Below are positions 34,260 to 47,700 of a stretch of 64,000 nucleotides of DNA, piece after piece (the first letter of the stretch is position 1; the number at the start of each line of letters is the position of its first letter). The position numbers and the translations under genes are program-made. Under the pieces are notes generated by a model. That model was given only the letters and a program-made list of their open reading frames with translations. It did not search any database and was not told where the DNA came from. The stretch is from contig CABFPE010000209.1 in NCBI GenBank assembly GCA_900660155.1, positions 713,187 through 777,186 of the forward strand. Reading direction: 5' to 3'. The stretch is from Hofstenia miamia. Lineage: Eukaryota; Xenacoelomorpha; Acoela; Hofsteniidae.

Positions 34260-34500
34260 TATTCAGATTGGGCTATAATTTTAGCAACAAGGGGATCTCC
34301 ATTTTTATATAAAGGTGTTATATCTGATTTTTTCATTATCTCCGGAAATTCATTTTCAACGATGCATTGATTTAGTGCAAATAATAGGTGGTCACTAAAT
34401 ATATAAAAAAATTCTTAAATATAAAGAAAGGAAAATGAGTCGAATCTGAAGATTTATTAACGTCTAAGGTAGAAAACCTAAATTGCAACGTCGACTTACA
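34260..34500 (-). mobile_element. LINE fragment (RT fingers) inside the hAT element
   Basis: The sequence around TTATATCTGATTTTTTCATT and CTCCGGAAATTCA resembles 14930-15010 in the LINE at 14460-15690 and encodes the same KSDITP(I/L)YK segment with breaks. It is an old, truncated relative of that family. Confidence 0.55.
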
Positions 34501-35226
34501 ATTTGATTGACTAAGTTGTGATAGACGAATTTTATGAAAATTGAAGTTACCTCATTCTTTAAATTTAAACATTTCTATTTCGATTCTCTTTCCAAAAAAA
34601 CTCACAATATTGGATACACTGCTGAAATTCTGCAAGCTAATAAAAAACTACCATATTGTAATACGATTAAAATACCGGGAAATACTCATAAACATAATTC
34701 TAGGTCAAAACTTTCACATGTGTTAGTTATAAGGAAGACGTCTTAAATAAATCCTTGAGTATTAACGTAACCATTCCAACCTGGAACTCGCAATCTAGAG
34801 AAACTAAAAACATTGAAAAAATATATCTCTGGTAAATCATTGCTAGAATACAAACTGTATATGGATGACAATGCGATAACTCGTTATTAATGTATTACAA
34901 TAGTAATTTATTCATAGCTTGAGAGATGTGTTTTTGTAATTTATGTAATTTGTGTATAGAGCTGTGTTAATTTATTGATGCTATTCAGATACATTACCAG
35001 TTATTTAATTGTCAACATTTTTCAGAATAAATATTCTCTTATCCTATTTTATCTAACATGTTTTATATATATTGAAATATATATATGAATCCGTGCAATT
35101 TGGAATTCACTCTTGGGAATTTCAGATTAAACTCAAGTCCTGTTCTCAATCCAATTGAAATACAATGTCACTTCTAGCTCTCAAAATCTAATTTTATATT
35201 TTTTATCCATGCATATATTTATATTT

Positions 35227-35275
35227 ATATATATATATATATATATAAATATATATATATATAAATATATATATA
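35227..35275. repeat. (TA)n/(AAAT) microsatellite
   Basis: AT/TA runs interrupted twice by AAAT. Confidence 0.9.
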
Positions 35276-35424
35276 GCATTTTTCATGTAAATATTTAATT
35301 AGACTTTGAAAAATGTTCTGCTGATCAGACCGGCCGGTCAACCGGTTTCAGTTGGCACCGGTACCGGTCGGGTCGGGTCGGCAATTTTCCGACCGGTTTA
35401 CACCTATGGTATACATACTTACAT

Positions 35425-35637
35425 CACAGATGGACACGGGCCATATTTTTCTGGCCCCACCCTACCTTGCCCTGAAACGTCAAGAATAATTTGATGCCTG
35501 TTTTCAGGCTTATTTTCAGCACATTAATTTTCTTTCTTAAACATTAGAAGCCAATAATAAAATAACAAAAATAACAAATGTAAAACTCTATTAGTTTCGC
35601 TTGACTATTGGGCTAACCCGGCCCGTGTCCATCTTTG
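35425..35637. mobile_element. hAT-type MITE with AGATGGACACGG ends
   Basis: Ends CACAGATGGACACGGGCC and (complement) CAAAGATGGACACGGGCC are inverted repeats. Flanking octamers ACTTACAT (35417-35424) and GCTTACAT (35638-35645) match at 7 of 8. It belongs to the same family as 32528-32858. Its left target duplication directly abuts the right target duplication of the element at 33914-35408. Confidence 0.82.
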
Positions 35638-35645
35638 GCTTACAT

Positions 35646-37009
35646 ATGCACAGACATCCACACATACTTATGTGTAAGTTATTAGTAGTGAACAGTGCAT
35701 ACAAAAAATAAATTCGCACAGTAATGTAAAGGTTACTTCTGTCTAAACTAATCAAAGAATCCAACGAACGCTGAGTCACATAAAACGAAAATGGAATTTA
35801 AGTGCTGTTCAGTATGTAAATTGTGTATTTCAAGAAGTCTTAACAGACTAACATTTACATTGACCTTCCTTTGAATAATACATCAAATATTATTTTTATT
35901 TATGTATGTTTATTTAAGTGCATATATCAATACCATTGTCAAACAAAGATTTTGTTTGTCTGCAAATTTCCATTGTATTTTTGCAACTTGTGAGTCCTGC
36001 TCACGAATTTGAAGTTAGTTTTTGCATACAGGATTTGGTCACTCAATAGTTAGCATTTAGAGAGAAAGAATACGATTAAATTTATGCTGCTCGTCTTAAT
36101 ATATACAACATTTATGCGCCTAAGACTTTAATTATAGTGATATTAATGCAATAATAGGGAGTAATGGTAAAAATTAGCAAAAAGTAGAATCTATGACTGG
36201 TAACAGGACCATTAAAATCCCATTACCATGAAGTTCTGTTACATGTAGAACCAATTGGTTTCTAAATTTTTAATGGAATTAAAACTTCAACTATGCTAAT
36301 ATGTGGTGATAAGATAGTGTACTAACCGTAAAGGAATATGGCATTTATCATATACGTATTTTATAGAGGAACAGTATATTATGATGTAAATGGTGATGTT
36401 AATTTTTTGAAATTCAGTGACCGACCAGTTTTGTGTTCATAGACCAAAGAAAAATGAATTTCTCGAAAAAATTCAATCTCATTGATGAACATACTAAGGA
36501 GTCACACATGACAAATTTCAATAAAAAATAAATCATTATTGAATGAGTAGCATCCATTTCAACAGAGAAAACGAAATTCCGTTACTGCTTGACCAACACC
36601 ATAAAACTGATTTTCAAAGAGTTATTTAGAATTTAACTTTTTTGGTATATAAACGCATATCATACTACTCATTAGATATACAGTCATGGCCAAAAGTTTT
36701 TGAACAGTTCATTATTACACATTAGCATGCAATTAACTTAATTTTATGTATTAAATTAATGCATATGCTTATTTGGATTTCTTCAGAGTAAAATAGTTAA
36801 AAAAATTATTAACTTATGATCTTCACATAATGAATACAAATTGTTTAGCACTATTTCAGAGTGGTCAAAAATAGACTTCAAGTTATAAATATTTTTTTGT
36901 TAGTCTATTTATAGATTGATATCTATTCTTTCTATATATAACACATAATTTTTTATCGTAACATTACCCATTGCATATTCAACAGATATGAAAGGGACTT
37001 ATAACATTC
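35646..37009. other. No recognised gene; solitary Tc1-type end
   Basis: AT-rich and without coding features. At 36679-36706 the words TACAGTCATGGCCAAAAGTT and TTTGAACAG closely match the terminal repeat of Tc1-type transposons, but I found no partner end, so the element is truncated. Confidence 0.45.
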
Positions 37010-37014
37010 TTGGG

Positions 37015-37460
37015 ACTGCGTCGTTACAGTGATCATCAGTGGAACGTGTGTGGAGACTTCAAAATATTGACAACCATAGTGGGAAAAGTGGATTTACAAA
37101 AAATCCCTGTATTATATGTTTGTGATCACTACGAATTGAAACAATGGCCCCCGCGAAGAAATCTTAGGCCTGGCAATACAATATCCTTTACAATTCATTG
37201 ATTCCTCTATCAAAAGCTATTCTTCTTCCTCTATATTTTAAGCTCGGGATTTGCCGAATGTTTCCCAGACTACTAATGTTGCAATAGGGGATCTTAGTGA
37301 CATATATGGCCCGCTAAATGTGGATAAAATGGTTAATTTCTCAACTAAAAAATGCAAGGCATTGGAAAATTGGTTCAAAAATTGCAGTAATATGCTGAAT
37401 CTTGTTATCTTCCACATGAGTTTTAAATCTGGTCATGATAAAGCCATTTAATTCAATCCT
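37015..37460 (+). pseudogene. Broken ORF of the 'KLGDxDKxWxPH' family, central part
   Basis: The plus strand reads DHQWNVCGDFKILTTIVG, then KQWPPRRNLRPGNT and, after breaks, a segment with LSSGF and MFP-like ends. These match, in order, the WN.CGDLK, K.WP.R..L.PG.. and PLHIKLG segments of the same uncharacterised family whose N-terminal part lies at 1990-2370 and 3232-3612. The next frame (37251-37451, ALENWFKNCSNML) may be its continuation. Function and name are unknown to me. Confidence 0.5.
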
Positions 37461-37829
37461 AAATCAAAACATATTTTCTCAAAGCAAAAAACATTTATTA
37501 GGCATTATAGCTTCGAGCCGAAAGAAAATTTTGTTCACTGGTTGATAAATTTCGATTGGTCATTTGCGTCATCGTACCAAGATCCGAATGAAGCTTACAA
37601 TACGTTTTGCTTCTTTATTTTTTTCTTCCTATATAAATGTGTGACGTTGTAATCAAAGGATTCTTATTGGATGACATAAGAGATTAAGATACAACTACTT
37701 TAGCTTGAAAATGTAATAATTGTCTCCAACACTAAAATCTATTTCTAATTGCCAAGAACTTTAACAATTTACCTGGAAAGCTTTCGCAGAAGGGATTTTG
37801 GCCAGAGCTGATGTCTGTTCTAATACTAA

Positions 37830-38330
37830 AGGAAGTACTCTGGGTATTAAAAATATTTTTCCCATCTTGCAAAGCATCAAATGGAAAATGGTACTGAAAA
37901 CTACGAAAAATCTTTCTTGTGCTCCAGATTGTTTATCATCTTGGATATTCTCTGAATTTTACTATTGCTTAGCAACTCCATTACATTACATTTTCCGGCG
38001 TTCTTCTAAATAAATATATAGAACAAAACATTGTGATTATTCCTAAATGTGAGGTACTTCTTGATCAGAGTCAGTTGCGTGATATTGCGTTACCTAAAAT
38101 CTTGAATCGCTGTAGCGCAATTTTTTTTTAGGATACTACTCGAACTTTCGTTTTGACATTTGCAATTTGCTTACCGTCGTAATAGGTCCACTATAGAAGC
38201 ACTCATATATCTTCAGTTATCTTGTGAAGTGACTATCGAATAAAGACATACTATAAATTTCTCTCCTTGAATTTGATTTTTCAAAGGCCTTTAATAATTG
38301 TAAGCCAATGATTGCTAAAGAGAAGGGTAG
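37830..38330 (+). mobile_element. LINE reverse transcriptase fragment
   Basis: Across frames the plus strand gives APDCLSSWIFSEFYYCLATP, LHYIFRRS, IIPKCEVLLDQSQLRDIALP, KILNRCSAIF and LQFAYRRNRSTIEALIYLQL. These are RT fingers and the start of the palm of a LINE. The sequence then decays and I cannot follow PQG or YxDD motifs. The LQFAYR.NRST motif resembles that of the LINE at 54760-55970. Confidence 0.65.
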
Positions 38331-41300
38331 ACAACCAGTAGAGGCTGCAAAATATTTTGTACTAAATTGATGAATTGAACTACAAAAATCTTGCTATGCA
38401 GTCATGCATAATTATGTATTATGCATGATGGATAATAGTTTTCATAAATATGGAATAATATCTATCTATATGCACGTCTAAAAAATAATACAACTTTCTA
38501 TTGCTAAAAAAGTTTTGTTACTTATAATGGTCAACATACATTCGACACTAAATAAGATAACGCATGTAAAAAATTACACTATAGTTCATTATCAACAAAA
38601 TATGTACACTGTGCAAAATGCAAATACAGAAATATTATCGGGAAAACTTCCGAAAGTATTTGAGCAACGCTTAATCACAGCTTCTTATCGAAATAAAAAT
38701 GTATGCATAACGTAAGAGTCAGCAATCTTCGACCATTTTCTTACGAAATTGATGACAACAATACACAAGGGAGTCTAATCAAATTCATCACTGCACATAT
38801 TTTCCTTAAATGTGATGAAATCACCAAGGTAAATTTTAATGACCAGTTCTTCTTTGCTACATCAACGTTATACAATATATTTAAAGATTAATTCATTCTA
38901 CATCAGTCCATTTGAGAAACAAGACAAAGTCTTAAACGTGCAAATTTCGTAATCTCCTTAGAAATCGAGCAAAATTCAGTTTGTCTCCATGCTAGATGTC
39001 TTCTAATAGTCATGAAGATATCATTCTGCTTCGGCGTTTAGAGATTTGTCGATTTTGTGAAGTTAACTGCTTAGAAAGCAAAGAAAGTATATTGATAATA
39101 TGACCTTTCTTTGTGACCATCAATTAATTTTCTGGTCAATGATAACTACAAGTGCTCATGTTGGATGTAACTTTTTCATGCTAAAAATACAATCATTATA
39201 TAGGAAATTTATTTTATGCAAAAATTTATCTATAATATTGATATATAAGTAGTTTAAACCACAAGTTAAACCTGCAATACTCTCACTATTACTGTTGAAC
39301 TAACAAAGTTATACTAAAAATAAATTTATTAATAAAAATAAGCATTTATACAAAGAAGAGTTTGAATAGAAAAGTCATGTAATAATAATCTTATTATGCT
39401 TTTCAATAATTCTGTAATAACACTATTCAGCACCAGAGGTGGAAGTGTAGCAGATTATTGTGAACTGCCCTGCCCCGTTCTACTGAATTTGTGCCCTGTC
39501 CCATTTACACGTTTTGAAATCTGACCCATATGGCCCAATGTTTTATATTCAAATTGGCCTACTCAAAAATTGTCCTTCAAAACTACTTGCGATATTTTAT
39601 TGCCCATATTTGTTCTATGACACTCTTGATTGCAGCACATCACCACTCAAATATTTTGAATCCTTACTTCCTTGATGATACAGAATCATTTTTTTAAATG
39701 TCCATTTTTAATATGCCAATGCAATTTAATGATATTATTTATAGCAAAATGAAAATTAATTTTAATTCTATAAAGCATTTTATAAAGCTAATATTTTATA
39801 TAATACATTTATACAAGGACAATTGCACTTCTTCCAATGTAGTTGCAAAGCTATGTACTACAAATCAGATCAAAATGATTTTGCTTATATCCAGTGACGC
39901 AGAAAGCAACTCAGCATTGAGGGAGCAAAGTTTATATTATTATCCTACAGTGCCATTTCTCTTGCGCCCGCATTTCATAGGCACTGTTTACATATTTTTT
40001 TCTAAACTCTTTCAATAAATTATTAAAAATCAGTAATTTTCACAAAATTTGGACTGGTTTTCTTTATTAAAATACCTTTTTTAAAGTGAAAATCAACAGT
40101 TAGTCCTTGTCCATGCTTATGTTTTACCGAGAAACTTATCATAATTGAACGTGGACATATGTTGGGTATGACTGACTTAGGCCAGAACATGAGGATTGGA
40201 CTTATAAATATGAATATATAGGTAATGAGCATTTAAATTATTAACACTCAATATCTCAGAATATAAATTGAGAGCTGGGTTTTAGTTTTTACTGTTAAGT
40301 CGTCTTAGTTCATGCTTTGTATTGGGTTATTTTCATGTGTGTAGATTAAATTGATTATGCAAATGTGAATTGCCTGCAGAACTCAGCAAACACAGATCTT
40401 TCAAAACAACATCGTTTTTGTGGTGTATTGGCGTTTAATTGGCTTTTCAAGTGTTTTAGTGGCGTTTTTAGTGCGGATTAGTGGTGGTGTATAATTCCGT
40501 CTTGCAAAAAATATTTAAAAATAGGAATAATTTTAGTATTATGACAATTTTAAGATAAAATTCTTAAAAACTGCATTTTTATTTGTAGTTTGTCGTTTTA
40601 TTGTGAAAAGACGTTGTTTTGTAATGTCGTTTTAGTGCCGTTATTATGTCGTTCGACGCCGTCGTTACGACAGTTCTGTGCTTACTGGGGAGTATGATTG
40701 TTTGGAAAATTTATTCTGAGATTGTGGGTGAGGTTATACATGAAAATGTGGATCCATCATTGAATATGTATACAAAATTAGTGAAATTTATTTTGCCTCT
40801 TGGTTGAGTAACTATTTTTTAATTATATGTATTTCAATTTAATAGATTAAATAATTAATTTTAACATAAATTGTACATTTGAAGAAGAATTTTTATTTAT
40901 GTGCAGATGTAGATTCAAAATAATCAATGATATCATTAATAAAAGAAGACAATTTACTGTGATCTTAAATCAAGATATTTGTCTACAAATGATTTCCACT
41001 CGAAAACTGATCAATAAAAAACAATTACTCTAAGCATATTAGGAAATTTAGAAATATAGGATATTGTAATGACACATATTTTTTAATGATGTGCTAAAAA
41101 TTTTCCTGCGCGGAAATATTTCAATAAGTAACTATTTTTCAATGAAAATTTTGTTTTTCTTGGGAAAACTTTAAATTTATCTTATTTCTAATAATCAAAG
41201 ATTCAGTAGGTCTAAGGGCGATAGGACCAACTCCAATATTTTTTGAAGGGCTATCCAAGTATTTGAGGAGCAAAATTCTGTGGTGATTGTGATCTATGAA

Positions 41301-42380
41301 CATTTAATATTTTTGTGGAAAACAGCAATGTTTAAAGAATTTGCAATTAACAAGTAAACGAATAATTTTATTGTAGAAAACAAATAACTTTTTTCTGCTA
41401 AGCAATAGATGGTTTGCAATATCTGCCATCTCTGCCCAAGACTATATCATTGATTGCAGGGTAACTCGCGATTTCATGCATGTTTTTCGAATTATGACAC
41501 AATGTATTTAAATATTTCAAAATAAATCATAGCATAATATTCATTTGGCGATTCGAATTTATGTGTTTTAGATGCTATATCGATGAAACGTGGATTTATT
41601 TGTTAGCATGAGTTTTAGTTAGCCTAATAAACTACGATATTGACCTGGCACAGCCACCTCAAAATGAATATTGGGCATCCCACTTCCAGCGCCAATGCTG
41701 ATATCATTGCATAGAACCAAATTTCACCAAAAGCTACAAATGCATGCAATTAATTTTTCCAAGTGCAATTAAATTTCCAAGAAAATCAATTTTTTAAGCA
41801 GAGAACTTTGATGTAAAAAAATACTTTTACAATCTCTAAATTTAGCAATCTCTTACTTTAATCTTTCTTAACTAAAAGGCGTTTTGCCCCACTTTCGCCC
41901 CAAGGGTGCCTTCTTTTGAAAAATCTTGCCCCATATCCGCCCGACCTGCCCGGCCCCACCCTGCCCTACTAAATGGGTCACTTTTAGTACAAATTCAAAT
42001 ATCTCCAGAACATTTCGCTACTTACGCCTTTCTTGAAAAAAATTTACTTTTGAAAAATAAGCGAACATACATTGTAATTAATGGTTAATAACTACATTAA
42101 TGTTAGCTTGCCTCCGAAATATTGGGAAATAGCTTTTCAACATTATACTGAAGAAATTAGCGTAGTGGCATCGTAGTTCGACATTTAGCCTACAGACACT
42201 AAGATTGGCAAACGTTCCAATAGTTTGTGATTACGATAGTACTCATCATATCTCATTATCTTTCCATCCCAATAAGATAATCAGAAGATTGCTTTAATTT
42301 TTTCAATATTTTTTTTCGATATATCAGTCGCACATTTTGAAAATGGACCGATAATTATGATCTGAGGTAAGAAGAGTTAC
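38331..42380. other. Long stretch without recognised genes
   Basis: Open frames at 38515-38891 and 39698-40018 show no recognisable domain. Two GC-rich patches, 39425-39545 (CCCTGCCCCG, GTGCCCTGTCCC) and 41875-41985 (GCCCCACTTTCGCCCC, CCTGCCCGGCCCC), share words in the same orientation and look like subterminal parts of old hAT elements, but I could not pair their ends. A GT-rich patch with CGTTTTAGTG words at 40410-40690 is also unexplained. Confidence 0.45.
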
Positions 42381-42389
42381 CTTATGCAT

Positions 42390-42790
42390 TTAATATTTGC
42401 AAAGCCTTTTACAAGCTGGTACTTGTTCTGAATATGGCTTCTGCAAATTCTGGGTTGACCAAAGGGATTTTTCTTTTCGAAAGTTCAATAGAGGATCACT
42501 GGAAGATGTACTAGAACTGAGCTCACGTGCTTTTTGTGCAGCTGAGGAAGTAGTCATTTGTTCTGTTGAATAAGTAGCATGGAATGTGCACGAAGCACTC
42601 GCGTTTTTTGTCTCTGTCCATTGCACAAGAGAAACGCTGATAATGAAATTGCTGAAACTTTAAGATTGTTGTCCCAGCCGATAAAATTTGGCTGACAATG
42701 TTTTCTCATGATATGTAACATCTTGGCCCCATGTACAACCAAATTCATGTAAGTTAAATATTGCTAATTCTGCTAAAATCATTCTAATCA
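42390..42790 (-). other. Unidentified ORF segments beside a LINE fragment
   Basis: Two overlapping frames on the minus strand (NLVVHGAKMLHIMRKHCQPN at 42748-42554 and SCTFHATYSTEQMTTSSAAQ at 42626-42390) may be parts of one broken protein. I do not recognise it. The join with the LINE fragment upstream lies near 42790. Confidence 0.25.
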
Positions 42791-43379
42791 ACACTTCACT
42801 TAAGAGGCATTTCAATGTAATGTATTAACGCTGCCGAATTGAATTCCGTGTCAGAAATATGCGAAATAATGCGTGTAGTTATCATTGAATCAGAATTGAA
42901 AAAATTGGCTATACACACTAAGTTATTGGTAATATGATAAATTTTTTTGATTATGCTGTTTACATGTTTACTAAAATTGAGTTTGTTATGGACAGTTACT
43001 TCCAAATAAATGCAAGAAGTGTCCGTTTTAATAACAGTACCATTCAGAGGAAAGTTACTATCAAAACCATATTTAATTAAAACTGCATCTCGAATATTGA
43101 TGTTAGAGAAAATGATGCCTTTTGATTTTCCCCTATTGGCAATTAAGTTTAAATTATTGAACTGATCTTCTAAATCATTGATATTAACCTGAGCATCACT
43201 AAAATCAGTGCATGCCGTAGAAGCCTTAATTGCAGAAATTATCAAAGTATCATAAGAGTATCTAATAATGCTATGTCGTGCTTTTAGATGTACTTTTGTA
43301 TAAGGCTGTTGTGTTTTTAGTTTAATACTTTTTGTATATTTAACAAATAGAATAGGAGAGGCTGGTCCTCCTTGAGGAA
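42790..43379 (-). mobile_element. LINE fragment (RT palm and thumb), second copy of the 44485-47700 family
   Basis: The minus strand encodes SAIKASTACTDFSDAQVNIN, nearly the same as SAIKASTACTDFSDAQVSIN in the larger copy at 45156-45551. It runs from the PQGGPASPI motif at 43379 to the thumb (LNFSKHVNSIIKKIYHITNN). The catalytic box reads YSYD instead of YxDD. The copy is cut off at the N at 43380. Confidence 0.8.
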
Positions 43380-43380
43380 N

Positions 43381-44484
43381 GCATCCTGATAATCACTATG
43401 TATTTTGGTCTGATATATCGTCATCCCACTATGACCACATGATATTAAATTTTTTACAAAAACAACATACAATTCGTTCCAAAAAATATTAACCCAACCA
43501 ATCTCCTGCAATATGTCAACGTATTGAAGATGTTTTTGCATGCTTGCATAACTGGTATATGAAAATGGATGGATTGCCGCAAATGTGAAGCAACTCGCAC
43601 GGAGGATAAAACGTTGTATAAAAAGCTGAATGATTAATCTGTACCGCGATTATGTTCTGTAAGAAAAAAGAAATTGAGAGACTGTTATGCAAATGGACTA
43701 TGTTTGTATTCATTAATTTGAAAAAGTGAATCTTGATATTAACAAATAGTCATTAATAATTGGCTTTTTGTTTTTCCCCTTCTTTAGCCGGAGTGCTTGT
43801 AAATTTTGTCAAATTTTTGTACCCATTATTATACTGCTTCTCCATGTCAGAAATATTATATTTTGTCATTTGTAAGCAGTGCTTTATAACACGTTTTAAT
43901 TTGTACATGCTCAGTTTGAAGTGGTTGCAATTTTATTATTTGGTCAAAAGAAGAGCAATTTCATTTAGTTTATTGGACAATTTGTGTGGTAAAAATAGTA
44001 AGTTTGAATGTAAAAAATAATCGTCCGATTTATTACATAATCAAAGTTGTCTTCTATATATGTCTAGTCAGTGTTTTGGATTTCTTAAGAAGTTCATGAT
44101 TAAGAAATCGAATTATTATCAAAACCGTTTAGTATTTCAGAGTTAATGCTTTACTTAAGTTATTTAGGGCTACGCATGGACTTCTAAATAATTTAGAAGT
44201 CAATGGGCTACGCAACTAGACTCATATTTAAATGTAATTAATTTAGTTTTTTTTGATATTATATCACTTGTGCTGTAGGCATTGTACCAAATCAAAATTG
44301 GATCGTTGTAAAATTTTTCCGAAGTCATGTACGAATAAAATTCTATAGCAAAATTGGATTTTCTTGATTCTCTTGATTTTTAGTTTTCTTAGCAAAACAG
44401 ATAATTTCGAAGTTTCATTATTTTCCTCAAATGAACAAGTGAATTCTCTATATTCTGTGTGATTTTAAAGGAATACGCTATGTA
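43381..44484. other. No recognised feature
   Basis: AT-rich; the open frames at 43516-43713 and 43760-44020 show no recognisable domain. Confidence 0.45.
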
Positions 44485-47400
44485 CTATGTGATTTCAAAT
44501 CTTGAAAACCCTATGGTTACAAAAAACAATATTATATATATATATATAATAAAAATAATAATAATAATAATAATTGCTTTAATTCCTGTATCAAATATAT
44601 GAGAAAAAGTAATACGTTCAAAAATACACAAAAAATATGAAATTACAAACGTATTAGGCAAGGTATTATAAGTGAGGAATTTTTGAGCTACAACCACAAA
44701 AGAATCACTCATTTTCCTTGATCTACAGATTATTGTACTTGATGTCATACGTAGACAACCCTGATACGTAGTATCTTTGATATTAATTGCATTAAAGAGC
44801 GGATGGTTTTCATTTCGAGATATTTTATTCACTTGCCGGATGAAATCTTCTGTTAATGTGATGGTGACAAATTCCACTGGTGAAACTTTTGATGGCTCTT
44901 TTCAGTTTTTTCTTACTTTTAATACTTAAAAGATATGCCACGGAGATTTAGCATAGGTAATTAAAGGTAAAATGTATGTTTTAGAAATATACTAGCAGCT
45001 ATCAGAAGTGAAAAAATGTGGCTATCAACACTAAGTTATCGGTAATATGATAAATCACTTTGCTTATGTTGTTTACATGTTTACTAAAGTTGAGTTTGTT
45101 ATCGACAGTTACTCGAAAATAAATCTAGTTAGTGTCAGTTTTAATAACGATATCATTAAGTAGTAAAGTTAGTATCAATACCATGTTTGATTAGGACTTC
45201 ATCTCCAATATTGATGTTAGAGAAAATCATGCCCTTTAATTTCTCCTTATTGGCAATGAAGTTTAAAATATTGAACTGATTTTCTAAATCATTGATGCTA
45301 ACCTGGGCATCACTAAAATCTGTGCATGCTGTAGAAGCCTTAATTGCAGAAACTATCAAGGTATAATCAGAGTATCTAATAATACTATGTCTTAGTTTTC
45401 CATGTTCTTTTGTATAAGGTTGTTGCGTTTTTAGATGAATACTATTCGGAATAGGAGAGGCTGGTCCTCCTTGAGGAATTCCTACAATCATGGGTAAAAC
45501 GGAAGATTTCTGACCGTTCATTGCGATAACTCTTTGTTGCCACCCATGCAAATAAGAATGAAGCCAACTACTAAATCATTCCTCTCCTTCATCTAAATTA
45601 CAATCTATAATCGTTAATAATTTGTTAGGTAAAATTGTATTAAATGCTGAAATCAAATCGAGAAAATTTACTCTGACAATTGTTGTTTCTTTGTTATCTA
45701 AATTGGCGATGACTTGATGAAGAAAAACAACAAGTGCATCGGTAGTCGAAAGGCCTTTTGATATGCAAATTGATAGCCGTCGTTAGATTTCTGAAGTGCT
45801 CTAACACCAACTGGAATTACCAATCTTTCAATACATTTTGAGGGAATAGCTGTGAGGCAAACTGGGCGAAAATTTTTATTAGCCTTTTGATCAGCATTGG
45901 GTCTTTTCAATGAGGGTATAACATTTGAAATTTTTAACTGAGACGGGTGATATTGCTTTTCAATAATGTCATTAAAAATCATCATGAATATCTCAGCAAG
46001 ATAATAGCAAACATATTGGATAGCCATGATGGAAGTCCATCTGGCCCACTATCCTTATCAATTTTACATTGACTAAATACTTTGCGCAATTCAGAACATC
46101 GAATTATAGCTAGTTCACAACTTGATTTTGAAAAACTTATATCTTTGTAAGAGCTATCATTGAATCTTGTAAAAAATTGTTTAGTTCACATTCTCTATCA
46201 AATGGCACTAAAGATTTTTCATTTCTATTCTTTGCAAATTTCCTCATTAATTGTCAAAGTACGTTACTATTACTTTTCATTTGTTGAAACCCGAGATTTC
46301 GCTTAGAGAATACATATTTATTAATCTTTTGCTGATATGGCGTCGTAAATGTGCGTCAGTATTATTTATAGCAATAGTTTTTTCTTTGTATAATTTCTTT
46401 ACTGAAAATTCATTCTCAGATTTAACAACCTTTTTCTTAGGTACATAATTATTATCTATAATATATCCTAAATATTCGCTAACAGTGACAACCGTTTCCT
46501 AAACATCATTGGAATTATACAGTACATTCCAATCCGTTTGTTAAAAAATGGTGTGAAGATGATCCAAGTTATCTTGTTCAGGCTGTTGTATCCACCTCCA
46601 GGGTTTTAGTTTCTTAAAAATTTTGAATTGTATTCAAGTGGTATTATTGGAATATATTTATTGAAATAGTTCACAGGATTAATACCAAGAATAGGAGAAT
46701 GTTCAGTTGCAGTCATCTTACCTTCTTCAGTCACATAAACACAACCTAATATATTTTCTGAAGGCAAAATTTGGAAAGTTAACAAGATTCTTAAAACCAA
46801 AAATATTAAGCTTGTTAATATGAGAGACATTGATATCTCCAACTATCAGGACAAAAGCTCTAGGGTGAGCTATTCGGAGCCCTTTAACAAGACCTTGCAA
46901 TTTGGATTCAGCAAGTGATCTTTGAGTTGAAGATCTAATATAAACATTTATTAAAATAATACTCGTGTATTCTCGTGTTAAGAACACTAGTCTAACAAGA
47001 ACTGACAATACTTCCAATCCAATATCCATATTGTTAAAAATACTTCTCACTGAAGGAATGTGTGGTACCCATCTTTTATTAATATATAATAGAAGACCGC
47101 CTCAAGCATTCACCGCAATGATTTATCTGTAATTGATTCTCCCAACTTTGTTTCTTGAAGGGCTTTGAAACACAAATTGCTATGGCTATGTGCAAACTCT
47201 TCCAACTGAAAAACTTTGGAATTTATGCCATTGATATTACATAAATAACCATAACGAAAAGTGAAACGTGATACATTATCAATTAAATCTTTGTCTTTAT
47301 CTTCTGAGGTAAGTCATAAAAATACATTAACACCATTATTATATAATTCTAAATTTCTGATTTTTAGATGTACTTTAGGTATTCCTGTTTTTGATAATTC

Positions 47401-47700
47401 CCAACGTTTTTTCAACAATAATTTCTCTCTTATGCGTTCTTCATTTGTCAAAACGTGGGTAATAAACACTTTTTCTTTGTAATTTTTTAATTTGAATGCG
47501 TTAGCTAAAACTTTACGTACATCTTATCTCGTTTTAAAAGTAACCAACAGAGATTTTGGTCTTGATTATATTTACCAAGCCTCTGAATATCATCAATTTC
47601 AATAATAGTATCATCTACATGATGTAATATATTGTCAATCACGTTTCGTTCTTTTTGTTTTCTTAGCACCGGATTATTTACATTAAATTCAATGAGTGCT
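44485..47700 (-). mobile_element. Near-full-length dead LINE with APE endonuclease
   Basis: Read 5' to 3' on the minus strand: an ORF1-like RNA-binding segment (47700-47260; DDIQRLGKYNQDQ, then VLANAFKLKNYKEKV), an apurinic-type endonuclease (47050-46610; SIILINVYIRSSTQ, FVLIVGDINVSH), a linker, reverse transcriptase (46030-45030; SNVIPSLKRPNADQK, KNFRPVCLTAIPSKCIERLV, DGYQFAYQKAF, GIPQGGPASPI, catalytic box YSDY), thumb, and a C-terminal tail (FVVVAQKFLTYNTLPNTFV at ~44680). The 3' end is an ATT-rich tail at 44531-44574. Many frame breaks and a damaged YxDD box make it inactive. The order APE-RT-tail fits the CR1/L2/jockey group. Confidence 0.85.
44531..44574. repeat. (TA)n / (AAT)n 3' tail of LINE
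   Basis: AT run followed by AAT triplets, placed exactly where the LINE tail would end on the minus strand. Confidence 0.85.

Larger units (their letters stand above)
33914..35408. mobile_element. hAT-type element with ACCGGT-rich ends
   Basis: Left end CATAAGGTGTAAACCGGTCG and right end (complement) CATAGGTGTAAACCGGTCGG are near-perfect inverted repeats, flanked by the exact 8-base duplication GTATACAT (33906-33913 and 35409-35416). Subterminal regions are packed with ACCGGT and GGGTCGGGTC words in both ends. The interior has no hAT transposase; it holds an old LINE fragment in minus orientation (34260-34500) and an AT microsatellite (35227-35275), so it is a non-autonomous element that has itself been invaded. 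Confidence 0.88.

Noticed and set aside
39425-41985. A hAT element bounded by the two CCCTGCCCC-rich patches
   Set aside because: The patches are in direct, not inverted, orientation and no target duplication was found.
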